DNA from: Erodium maritimum
Lineage: Eukaryota > Streptophyta > Magnoliopsida > Geraniales > Geraniaceae
Length of the DNA stretch: 64,000 nt
Reading direction: 5' to 3'
NCBI GenBank assembly: GCA_963921825.1
Contig: OY997594.1
Location: forward strand, 39,364,557-39,428,556
This document shows positions 54,313-63,105 of this stretch, in pieces. The number at the start of each line of letters is the position of its first letter. Position 1 is the first letter of the stretch. The translations under genes were made by a program, and so were the position numbers. The notes beneath the pieces are model-generated. The model made no database searches, was not told the origin of the DNA, and saw only the letters and a list, made by a program, of their open reading frames with translations.

Positions 54313-55922
54313 TGTTGTATGTATCATCATAAGCAACAAAAGTAAAGCGGCTTTATATTACTTATGTGTTGGAGTAATATATCGATGTGTGTTCTGATCT
54401 ATGCCCACAATCCGAATAGAACCATATATCGAGATAGATCACACTCGATGTGTCCTTAGTCAATAAAGCTTCACTAAAAGCGACTAGTATGAAAGACGGC
54501 TCTTCATGGCTTACGTTCTGTTAGTCATTGGAATGGGATTCCGGAGTCTAATCATAGATATCAGGTGGGACATGATATTGGACGACCCGCCCTGAATATG
54601 TGCCATAGATTGAGTCATGAACATATTCAGTGTCGTAGCTTGTCATGTATCCTTAGACCAAGGAGTCTTTGTGATCGCTATGCAGTCAACAACTAAGTTT
54701 AACCTGAGCCTAACGTTGTCCGTAACAGGGCTTCCATAACGGCCATGATTGGCTTGAGGACGGGCTGCATGAGTGACACGAAAGACGGCTAAGGGATTTA
54801 TCTCTCATACTGAGGTATGGGAAATATATCGGTTCTCGGCCGCTTGATCGAGAGTGACTGAAAGAATAGCATGGCCATGCATATGATACTAGGTATCATA
54901 TATTCAATCACCTCACATATCAAGGAACAATGATTGAGAATAATAAGGATGACGGCTCTATGCCTTATCTAAATCAGGATATCAGAGATAAAAGGATAAT
55001 GACAGGGACGACGGATAGGTTAGAATCGATTGGTTCGATTTGCTATGTAGTGTTAGGCAATACTAAAGTCTCGTTAGTTGCCACTTATATAGGATCAAGT
55101 AAAATGGGATTTTACGTTTATCTATCGGCATGCATAAACCTAAGGGTCATACCGAAGGATGAAACTCATTGACACATTTATGGAGAATGGCCAAAAGAGA
55201 GTTGTCTCGGGACATGACCAAAACTGGGTTTTGGGTCATGTGCCCGTAAGTGAATAGGACATTACAGATCAAGACAGGCTTGGAGTCTTGGGATTGATCG
55301 CGTTGGATAATGTTGGACATTTCTGGTATGGAAGGTTTGGAGGCGATGAGCACATCACGGGACCTAGATGGGAATGGCCATGGGCCATGTTCCAAGAGGC
55401 CCATGCAACCAAGGCCCCTGGAACTAATTAATCAAGTCTTGATTAATTAGTACTAAGTAACCACGACAAGGATTAAGGTGTTGGTGATTCACCACCTAAC
55501 CCATCTTGTCTTGCCATACCTAGCACCATACTTGTCTTACTTCACACCATGCTTCACACCTAACTTGTCCTTGATGGTTGTTGATGGTTTAAGTCATCTT
55601 TTTCCTACAACAAATTACAAGACAAGAAGAAAAACACAACTTCTCTCCCTCTCACCCTACAATTTCGGGTTTGGCATTTTTCCTCCCTGTTGTTGTGTTC
55701 TTGAGTCATCTAAAGAAGAACTACGTCGCTTTGATTCCAATTGGATACGTAAGCGTCTTGGAGACTCAAGCCGTTCATCGTTTCTTTGGTGTTCTCTTCC
55801 TTTTCTTGAACTAATTGGTAAGGAAACATCCATATTGTTTATTCTCTTGTGTATCTAATATTTGGTAGTGTTCTATGACATGGTCTCGAGTTATTTCCGC
55901 TGCAAGTATGTGTTCATATCCT
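54313..55922 (+). repeat. 3' LTR of copia E, end truncated
   Basis: Starts TGTT then GTATGTATCATC; relative to the 5' LTR it lacks 38 bp (the equivalent of 47208-47245). It ends inside the final GTGTTCATATCCT; the last bases (..GAGACCCAACA) are missing, and family B LTR sequence begins at about 55923. About six single-base differences are seen over the last ~430 bp shared with the 5' LTR. Confidence 0.9.
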
Positions 55923-55924
55923 GA

Positions 55925-56110
55925 GTCCGACCCGACCCGATCCGAGTACGACCCGACCCGGAAACTGGATCCGAACTGACACGGATCCGAGTCCAGACAC
56001 AGTCCTGACCCGAACCCGACCCAGACCCGGATCCAGGCCCGAGTCCAGACTCAAGTCCAGGCCCAAGTCCAGGCCCGACCCGGAGCTGAGTCCAGGCCCG
56101 AAGCCCAAAC
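55925..56110 (-). repeat. Degenerate CCCGA/GTCCAG repeat zone in family B LTR
   Basis: Dense short repeats of GACCCGA, GATCCGAGT and GTCCAGGCCC type with 6-18 bp spacing. The counterpart in the right LTR is 62040-62215. It gives rise to spurious glycine/serine/leucine-rich open frames on the minus strand. Confidence 0.7.
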
Positions 56111-56990
56111 TGAGCTAGAGCCCAAGGACCGTGCCTGGCCAAGGCCCAAGCTCGGTCCTGGCCCAGTCTCGGTCCTAGCCGGAGATGAGAACGAAGACGG
56201 TGAAGCAAGGGTTCCGTTGTGGCAGAGGTCGGCGGCAGAGGAGGAACCAGGGCATCTCGACGGCGGCAGAGAGCTCGGAGCAACGAGGGGAGTCGTTGGT
56301 GCGAAACCCAGGGTCTCTCTGTCCAGATCTGACGACGGGAGGGCTCGCCAGCGCGGGAGCGAAGAGCTGGGGCTCGATAACTCCGGCGGTGTCTTCTCTG
56401 GCAGAGCTCGGTCGAATCGAGCTCACGCACGCTTCATTTCCGGGGAAGGACCAACGGAGAAGAAGAATCGAGCCTGGATTGAGGCTCACCTGGTCTGGAA
56501 ACGTCGTTGCCGGAGTGGTGTGGTTCGCTTCAACTCGAGGGGGGAGAAGGGAGAGAAAAGGGGAAAAGGGTGGGTTTTCTGGCACGGGGTCGTGGTGACG
56601 GTGTTGCGGCGTCGCTGTCGTGTCGGCGTGGGTAGGTTTCGAAGCCGGAGAGACGCTGCCGGTGAGAGAGGTCGAGGGAGAGAGAGAGCCGGGTCTCGTG
56701 CATCGCGCGAGAAATGAAGAAGAAGAAGAAGATTAAACGATGCTAGGTTTAGGTGATGCCCGAGTGGGCTTGGGGCCGGAGTCGTGGGTTTGCACGTTGG
56801 AGTTGGGCTCAAAGGGTCGGGACTGGTCCGACCAGCTAACCCAAAACTGGCCTGGTCCAGTCCCCTCCTTCTCCTTTTTTTTTTTGCTTTTTTTTTGCAA
56901 TTGGTCTCAATTTTTGATCCGTTTTCCAACCACGATGTTACCATCGAACAATTTAAATATTAATCCTTTTTAACCGGGGCGGTCTTCACA

Positions 56991-57006
56991 GTCTACCCCC
57001 CTTAAA
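56991..57006 (-). promoter_or_regulatory. Polypurine tract of family B element
   Basis: GTCTACCCCCCTTAAA on the plus strand, i.e. TTTAAGGGGGGTAGAC in element sense, just before the LTR start TGTGAAGACC. It is close to the family A and C tracts. Confidence 0.82.
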
Positions 57007-57618
57007 ATAATTTCGTCCTCGAAATTTAAAACGAACTCTCTCCACTTGACCCTATCTCAGGGAACGTCCGATTAAACTCTCAGTCCAATAATCCTCATGC
57101 ACACAGAAACACTTAAACTAGTTAGTCGATACTGGAATCCTCCGTCGGTAGAGACGTCGCACCGACACACGCAGCTTGGTCGAGATATCCTACACTGGAA
57201 TCGTCCGTCGGTGTAGGCATCATACCTGAACAATTCTCGCATCGCACTTAGAACGGATCCAACCCACCGACACTTCTCCTCGACTACTCACTTCGCTTAA
57301 CCAAGTATCATGCACACAATCAAAACAAAAGAAGTACACATCCCGTTACTCGGACAACTCAGGGCGAACAACCTCCGCTGCTCGAGTGCTAATCGTTGAT
57401 GACAAACGAAGAACACTTGATACTTCACAAATCGGTCCTCTTAACTTTCCCACTTACGTCTGACACTAGTCGGCATCGCCGCACTCTCAACTAGCGTGCC
57501 AAGGTACACGGTTCTTAAATTTGTCCCAACAGTCGTACCTGGCCGCACTTGGGCGCGAACTACGAAGTAACAGATTAGAGACTTAAATGATGAACAAGTT
57601 CACAAGTTGCTCCAATAA
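57007..57618 (-). other. Noncoding 3' part of family B interior
   Basis: No gene. It holds a hairpin with arms CCTACAC (57189-57195) and GTGTAGG (57211-57217) and a related half-copy at about 57128-57150; both resemble the hairpin zone of the A and B LTRs. This is where pol would lie in a complete element. Confidence 0.65.
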
Positions 57619-57870
57619 CTAATAGTAATAAAACCAAAGCGAGTCAAAAGAAATTCTTAAGATAGAAAGTGCGTCACTAAAGTCAAACAAAAACAACTCT
57701 CGGACTCTCGCTAGCCACATGCTCCGCGATGTCCTATAATCCAAAATGTGCTCGAAACCACGAGCGATCTCATGATCGGAGTCCTGTCTCTCCGCCCGTG
57801 AATCGGTGACAGCATACACCCGACCCTTCCGTGTCGAGGGTCCGCCTCTCGGAGGTGGTGGAAGTGCCAA
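57619..57870 (-). pseudogene. Protease N-terminal stub of family B element
   Basis: Residues MALPPPPRGGPSTRKGRVYA and VTDSRAERQDSDHEI: the GRVYA(V/L)T...A motif is the usual junction between gag and protease in plant gypsy elements. The DTGA active site that should follow is absent and the frame runs into unrelated sequence to a stop at 57619. The break marks the left end of the pol deletion. Confidence 0.7.
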
Positions 57871-57939
57871 CTACGGCGCAACTCTCTACATCGGCGCGGG
57901 CGCGCTCGCTGCCTACCACGGAGCACTCTGCGTCTAAGC

Positions 57940-58170
57940 CTAACGCTGCTGGAATTGCTGAGGTCGCGGGGCCGACATCTCTCCAACTCGGTCGAGACAT
58001 CTAGCCGCAAAGTGTCCGGGCCGTCCGCACTGGTGGCATAGTGGTGGCCCATTACTCTGCCTCCCATCAGGACTGTCACTCAGACAATCTCGAACCGTGT
58101 GGCCCTGCTGCCACACCGAAAACATGCTCGCTCTGTCGGAGCAGGTGCGACGGAAGCCACTGATCCGGCT
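57940..58170 (-). pseudogene. Gag zinc-knuckle pair of family B element
   Basis: The second knuckle is intact (CHQCGRPGHFAARC, about 58035-57990). The first is broken: its CFRCG half (about 58125-58111) and its QQGHTVRDC half are in different frames, consistent with loss of a single base near 58108. CCHC knuckles bind RNA during packaging. The main gag frame (58997-58272) and this piece are separated by further frame changes between 58270 and 58170. Confidence 0.78.
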
Positions 58171-58271
58171 TGTCGCGTCTCTCTCCGCTGTGTCTGGGAC
58201 TGGAATGATCCCGAGGTCCTCTGCCTCCTCGAGTCACGGGCCTCGGATGGCCTCAGGAAGCCGCTCGGCCT

Positions 58272-58997
58272 CTACCTGACCTCCCGAGCTCTAGCCATCT
58301 CGCGGAGGCGTCGCTCCCCGACCAGTGCCTGGTCCACCAGGTCTGAATATACCTGAGTCCTCATAGCAGCGATTCGATCTGTTATAGCAGGATGGAGACC
58401 TTCCTCAAACCGTCGGCAACGAAAAACCTCCGTCTGTACCATCTCCTGAGAAAATCGAGACAAGGAAGTGAATCTCGACTCGTACTCGGAGACTGTCATA
58501 CTCTCCTGGCGCAGCTGCAGGAACTGGTGGTGCCTGTCATCCGATACTGACTGTGGAAGATACTGCTCAAGGACACCCTGCGCAAACAGCGAGAAATCAT
58601 CCCCCACACGCGCCTTCTTGCGCTGCCACCAATGATAAGCATCTCCCTCCAGCTGAAACGCTGCAAAGGACACTCTCCTACTGCCATCCACAACTCCTGA
58701 AGTGTCCAAGTTGCGGGTGATCCGCTCTAGCCATCTCTCGGCTGCCTCGAGGCCTGGCTCCCCGGAGAATAATGGTGTGCCCAGCTTGCAGAAGTCTCCC
58801 AGCGCCTGAGCGGTATGACTATCGGCCTGGCCAGGCCTCATGGTCGCGGCTGTAGTGGCAGCAGACACAACCTCCTGTGTCGGAGCTGTAGTCGCTCTCT
58901 GTGAAAGGGCTGCCACCAAGTCCTGAACAGTGCGGGCCAGCTCCTCCAGAGCTGCCGCCTGGGCTGTCTCAGCCCTCTCGTGCCCCTCAGCGGGCAC
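58272..58997 (-). CDS. Gag core of family B gypsy element
   Basis: A 241-residue open frame with the retrotransposon gag domain: TPLFSGEPGLEAAERWLERI (74-93), FAAFQLEGDAYHWW (111-124), FSLFAQGVLEQYLP (135-148), HHQFLQLRQESMTVSEYESR (156-175), FTSLSRFSQEMVQTE and CRRFEEGLHP (194-203), then LVDQALVGERRLREMARARE. Gag builds the particle and packages element RNA. The N-terminus is not the real start: the likely element start MARTYVPRGTRGRAARGRG lies at about 59098 in another frame (see the separate entry). No stop within the core and no lost key residue. Families A and C have lost this core. Confidence 0.85.
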   Translation of the reverse strand: MPAEGHERAETAQAAALEELARTVQDLVAALSQRATTAPTQEVVSAATTAATMRPGQADSHTAQALGDFCKLGTPLFSGEPGLEAAERWLERITRNLDTSGVVDGSRRVSFAAFQLEGDAYHWWQRKKARVGDDFSLFAQGVLEQYLPQSVSDDRHHQFLQLRQESMTVSEYESRFTSLSRFSQEMVQTEVFRCRRFEEGLHPAITDRIAAMRTQVYSDLVDQALVGERRLREMARAREVR

Positions 58998-59098
58998 ACT
59001 CTTGGCACTAGCCGCACTGCCGACCTAGCGGTCCAAGATAATCCTCGGCCTCTAGCGGCCCGTCCTCTCGTGCCTCGCGGAACATAAGTCCGTGCCAT
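58998..59098 (-). pseudogene. Probable gag start of family B element, frame-shifted from the core
   Basis: MARTYVPRGTRGRAARGRGL begins at about 59098, a basic N-terminus typical of plant gypsy gag, and corresponds to the VAPRGRRGK piece in family A (about 40850). The frame does not join the core frame at 58997; a shift near 59000-59030 is needed. The overlapping arginine-rich continuation of this frame to 58838 is taken as noncoding. Confidence 0.6.
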
Positions 59099-60167
59099 GT
59101 CGTAAATCCTCTGCACGGATAACGCATAGGCTCAGTTTCCCAACTCGAAAAGAACGAAGCGCTTAGGATAACTAACGCCACACACGGTCCACAACAGCGA
59201 TACATATAGTAATAGAATACTCAGTAGTATAGTCACTCAATAGCACACAGCAGAGAAGTCAGCACACTAGTGCGTCACACAGATCATATATACAAGCAGT
59301 GGTTACACATAATTTCATACTCAGCAGCATAATCAAACATAAATCACACAGGTCACCGTTTACACCACACCGCAATTCCACCATGTACAACATATACTTA
59401 GTTTCGATTTTCTTAAGACATCTTCTTTCTAACATAACATTCATGTTGACACCGCGTCGTTATAACCCGGTTCAGGCGTCCCCGAATTACGTTGTAACCA
59501 CTTAGTATCCCCCCATTCACGTCCGGCTACAGTGGTCCCTATAGCCGAATCGTGATGGTACATACACTTCAATTTCTGTAGAAAATCGGGCATAACCCGT
59601 TCGTAAGTTAATTTAACCATCCGTTTATACGGAACAACCAATTACCACCTGTACACAGTACTCAATCACAAACATAATTCACAACACTTTATCTGAACTT
59701 TCAACCCTCGTCTCGGTAATTTCACTCTTACCGCCCGGCTGAGTCCATACTTGGAAAACTGTTCAACTCCAACAATAACCACAAACCACACAAGTTCACC
59801 AAAAGTCCACGGCACTTAGGCCGGACGTTTCACCAATCAAACAACGACCGACCAAGGCGACAACCCACTTAACAATTATTCAACCAACATGTCGTAAACA
59901 GCCCGAGCATCACTCGTTAACCAACCTCGATCTTAACCGGTCGGCATCATGGATCCACTAAGGTGTACATCAACAGAGAATAAGGTACAAATCACGTAAG
60001 GTAAAACTTAAACAACGCACTTTAACAATCGAGACTTTTGTCGTTTCGACTCTACGCATAGGATAATTCTGACTTGCGCCACCGAGCACTACGACTTTAA
60101 CCAGCTAACTCTACCCACCTAATTGACGTACGGTCCGAGGTTTTGAAAAAATCATTTCAAAATGAAA
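59099..60167 (-). other. Leader of family B element
   Basis: Noncoding leader between primer site and gag start. It contains the segment 59441-59650 that matches the family A leader at 41321-41530, and a conserved primer-proximal stretch (about 60095-60167, TCTACCCACCTAATTGACGT and GGTCCGAGGTTTTG). No other gene is seen. Confidence 0.65.
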
Positions 60168-60183
60168 CCAGGCTCTGATACCA
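60168..60183 (-). promoter_or_regulatory. Primer binding site of family B element
   Basis: In element sense TGGTATCAGAGCCTGG, three bases from the LTR end, complementary to initiator methionine tRNA. Confidence 0.9.
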
Positions 60184-60186
60184 AAT

Positions 60187-63105
60187 TGTCACTCCCCAAA
60201 TCCGGTTTTGACCGGACTTGAGACGCAACTTAAAATAAATAATTAAAAAGAACAAATTAAGAAAGATGAATCTCAAAATATAATCATAAAACAAACAGAA
60301 GAGTCAACAACTCATAAAACCAGTACATATGGTATAGTTCAAAATTAACTGCACGTCTCTAGACCTACTAGACAAGACCCTCGCCAGCTCCCAAGCTCAT
60401 CTGTGTCCTGCTTGCACAAATCCCGCTCAACACCTAAAATACAACAAGGTAAGGGGTGATCTTTCGCCCAGTAGAAAAACTAGTTAAGGTAATGAACATC
60501 GGCTCACCACCACGAGTAACCGTCCAATTAGGGCATACTAGTACATCACAACTAACTGCCAAAACAGGGTTCATAGCCAAACTTACAACAAACTCAAGCG
60601 ACTGCTTCCACACAATAAAACATTAACCAAACAGCAAACGTATCACACACAAGCAACCAGCACACGTCCTGTACCGCAGTCCCCAAACTCCATCATATCA
60701 TACCGGAAATTCATTGTGTCATCTCGTATTGCCCCTCGGTCAAGAGGAGACACATGCGTCAAGGCTACCAGAAACATTCCCTAGGAACGCATATCGTCGG
60801 AGCTCTCGTAAATGTCCTCAAAGGACCATAGATCATCGGGGTTCCCGGAAACATCCCGAAGGGAAACATATCATCGGGTAGAAATACGACACCTAGTGCC
60901 TAACACGACCCGTAGGACCAATACGACCCGTAGGCCCAATACGACCCATAGGCCCAACACGACCCATAGGACCAATACGACCTGCAGGCCCAATCAAGAC
61001 CCGTAGGCCCAATACGACCTGCAGGCCCAATCACGACCCGCAAGCCCAATCACGACTCGTAGGCCCAATCATGACCCGTAGGCCCAATACGATCCGCAGG
61101 CCCAATCACGACCCGTACGCCCCATCACAACCATCGACCTAGATGTCCTACACCGGCATACCCCCTCTATGTAGGCATCGTACCAGAATAACACAGCAGG
61201 GGACCGCGCATACGTGGGACCACATTGTCGGCCTAGGTACTACCCCACATCGGCACACCCCCTCGGTGCAGGTACCATACCGAAATACGACTCCTCTTGG
61301 AACACACATCAAGATTATATCACACATCGTACGGCCACAGATCAAACACGGCTCACCAAGCCCAACAATCTTACCACGATTACACGACACGTCGGTCTAT
61401 CACACACCCGACCATATCACAACCAATGATTCACATCATGACAGTCACGGCACACTTGCCCACACATAGCAAAAACATGTTACACTGTAAATAATATGCT
61501 TTGACTCTTAATATTATCGACACTAAGTCACACAACATGCATCTCAAACAAATCAGGCATTTCAATCAGCATACAACCTACGACTCGACATGGCCATTCT
61601 ACCAGCACGGCAATTTCCCAGAATATTGAAAGCGGCTAAAACTAGTGAATCACATCCTACATGTTACTAAGACTCGTCCGGTTATTATATAACATAAACG
61701 ATCGTTCCAGTTTTATTATTACCTAGCATGCATACTAGTAACTTTCCGTAATTAAACCGGTATTCGCTACTTTCCTTACCTCAAGAAGAACCAACAGCTA
61801 CGTCTCCTAGCTGCTGACGTCTGGGCCTACCTCCGGTCTTCTCCACGATCAAGGTCAAAGCCTGGTTTTAACAAAAAAGGACGGTAATCAATCCCGGTCC
61901 AGTCCGTAACAGCCCTCTAAATTTATCAATTAAGTCCGATGAATTTATCAGTTCAGTCATTTAAATTATCCAATTCAAATCCTTTCAATTCCTTAATTTT
62001 AGATTAATTAAGTTAATTTAATAATTAATAAAACTGTTCTGACCCGGTCCGACCCAAGTCCGACCCGACCCGGAAAACGGATCCAAACTGACCGGATCCG
62101 AGTCCAGAACCGGTCCTGACCCGAACCCGACCCAGACCGGATACAGACCCGAGTCCAGACCCAAGTCCAGGCACAACCCGGAGCTGAGTCCAGGCGCGAG
62201 GCCCAAACTGAGCTGGAGCCCAAGGCCCAAGCTCTGTCCTTGCCCAGTCTCAGTCCTGGCCGGAGACGAGAATGAAGACGGCGAGGCAAGGGTTCTGGCG
62301 TGGTTGAGGACGGCGGAAGAGGAGGAAGCAGGGCATCTCGACGGCGGTAGAGAGCTCGGAGCAACGAGGGGACTCGTTGGCACGAAACCAGGGTCTCTCC
62401 ATCCAGATCTGACAACGGGAGGGCTCGCCGGCGCGGGAGCGAATAGTTGGAGCTCGATAACTCCGGCGGTGTCTTCTCCGGAAGAGCTCGGTCGAATCGA
62501 GCTCGTGCACGCTTGATTTCCGGGGAAGGACCAACGGAGAAGAAGAATCGAGCCTGGATTGAGGCTCACCTGGTCTAGAAACGTCGTTGCTGGAGTGGTG
62601 TGGTTCGAACGCGAGCGGCGGCGAGGTTTGCTTCAACTCTAGGGGGGAGAAGGGAGAGAAGAGGGGAAAATGGGGGGTTTTCTGGAACGGGGTCGTGGTA
62701 ACGGTGTTCCGGCGTCGCTGTCGTGTCGGCGTGGGTAGGTTTCGAAGACGGAGAGACGCTGCCTACGAGAGAGGTCGAGGGAGAGAGAGAGTCGCGTCTC
62801 GGGAATCGCGCTAGAAACGAAGAAGAAGGAGATGAAACGATGCTAGGTTTAGGTGATTCCCGAGTGGGCTTGGGCCTGGAGTCGTGGGCTTGCGCGCTGG
62901 AGTTGGGCTCAAAGGGTCGGGCCTGGTCCGACCAACTGACCCAAAACTGGCCTGGTCCAGTCCACTCCTTCTACTTTTTTTTTATTTTCTTTTCTTTCTT
63001 CTCTTTTTTTTGAAATTGCTCCCAATTTTTGATCCGTTTTCCAACCACGACGTTACCATCGAATAATTTAAATCTTAATCTTTTTTAACCGGGGCGGTCT
63101 TCACA
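60187..63105 (-). repeat. Family B LTR (5' LTR), 2919 bp
   Basis: Plus-strand reading TGTCACTCCCCAAATCCGG ... GGGGCGGTCTTCACA. Element-sense start TGTGAAGACCGCCCC, end GGGGAGTGACA. The inner ~1.6 kb aligns with the family A LTR (ACCGGACT, CATACTAGTA, CCATACC, GGCATACCCCCTC landmarks); the other half is specific to B. It includes the minisatellite 60900-61130 and a GC-rich part (62240-62820) with broken open frames on both strands. Right flank 63106-63110 is GTTGG. Confidence 0.9.
60900..61130 (-). repeat. 18-19 bp minisatellite, about 13 units, in family B LTR
   Basis: Units of the form ACGACCCGTAGGCCCAAT start at 60905, 60923, 60941, 60959, 60977 and onward every 18-19 bp. The family A LTRs carry one (35140) or three (42586-42645) units with GTCGG instead of GTAGG. 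Open frames rich in Asn-Thr-Thr-His/Arg-Arg across it are translations of the repeat. Confidence 0.88.

Larger units (their letters stand above)
47204..55922 (+). mobile_element. Ty1/copia element E, nearly complete, 8.7 kb
   Basis: 5' LTR 47204-48877, primer site 48879-48890, leader, gag, protease, integrase, RT, RNase H, polypurine tract, 3' LTR 54313-55922. It is inserted in the left family B LTR in opposite orientation. The 3' LTR lacks its last ~16 bases, so no target duplication can be read; the 5 bp before the 5' LTR are AGGTA. All catalytic residues I can check in integrase and RT are intact, but the single polyprotein frame is broken in about six places. The LTRs are very similar, so it is probably the youngest insertion here. 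Confidence 0.93.
46561..56990 (-). repeat. Family B LTR (3' LTR), truncated and split by copia E
   Basis: Pieces 46561-47203 and 55923-56990. The right end GGGGCGGTCTTCACA abuts the polypurine tract. The outer ~1 kb (corresponding to 60187-61185) is missing at the 46560/46561 junction, and about 200 bp (corresponding to about 61840-62040) is lost around the copia E insertion. It contains a repetitive CCCGA/GTCCAG zone (55925-56110), then a GC-rich region with a long open frame on the minus strand (56585-56175) that is shared in broken form with the other LTR. Confidence 0.85.
56991..60186 (-). mobile_element. Interior of family B gypsy element: gag only, no pol
   Basis: 3.2 kb between the B LTRs with primer site, leader, gag core, two zinc knuckles and the beginning of a protease, then about 600 bp of noncoding sequence and a polypurine tract. 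RT, RNase H, integrase and chromodomain are absent. This is the layout of a non-autonomous element that would need enzymes in trans (inference from known gag-only plant elements). Confidence 0.85.

Noticed and set aside
56185..56717. Arginine-rich plus-strand open frames in the B LTR as genes
   Set aside because: Overlapping frames on both strands are open because of high GC content, and the counterpart in the other LTR is broken. Kept only as a possible capture on the minus strand.
60812..61006. Asn-Thr-Thr-Arg/His-Arg repeat protein
   Set aside because: It is a translation of the 18-19 bp minisatellite in the B LTR; the frame is lost when 19-bp units occur.
60900..61130. CRISPR array
   Set aside because: Units are contiguous 18-19 bp repeats without unique spacers, and all context is plant retrotransposon.
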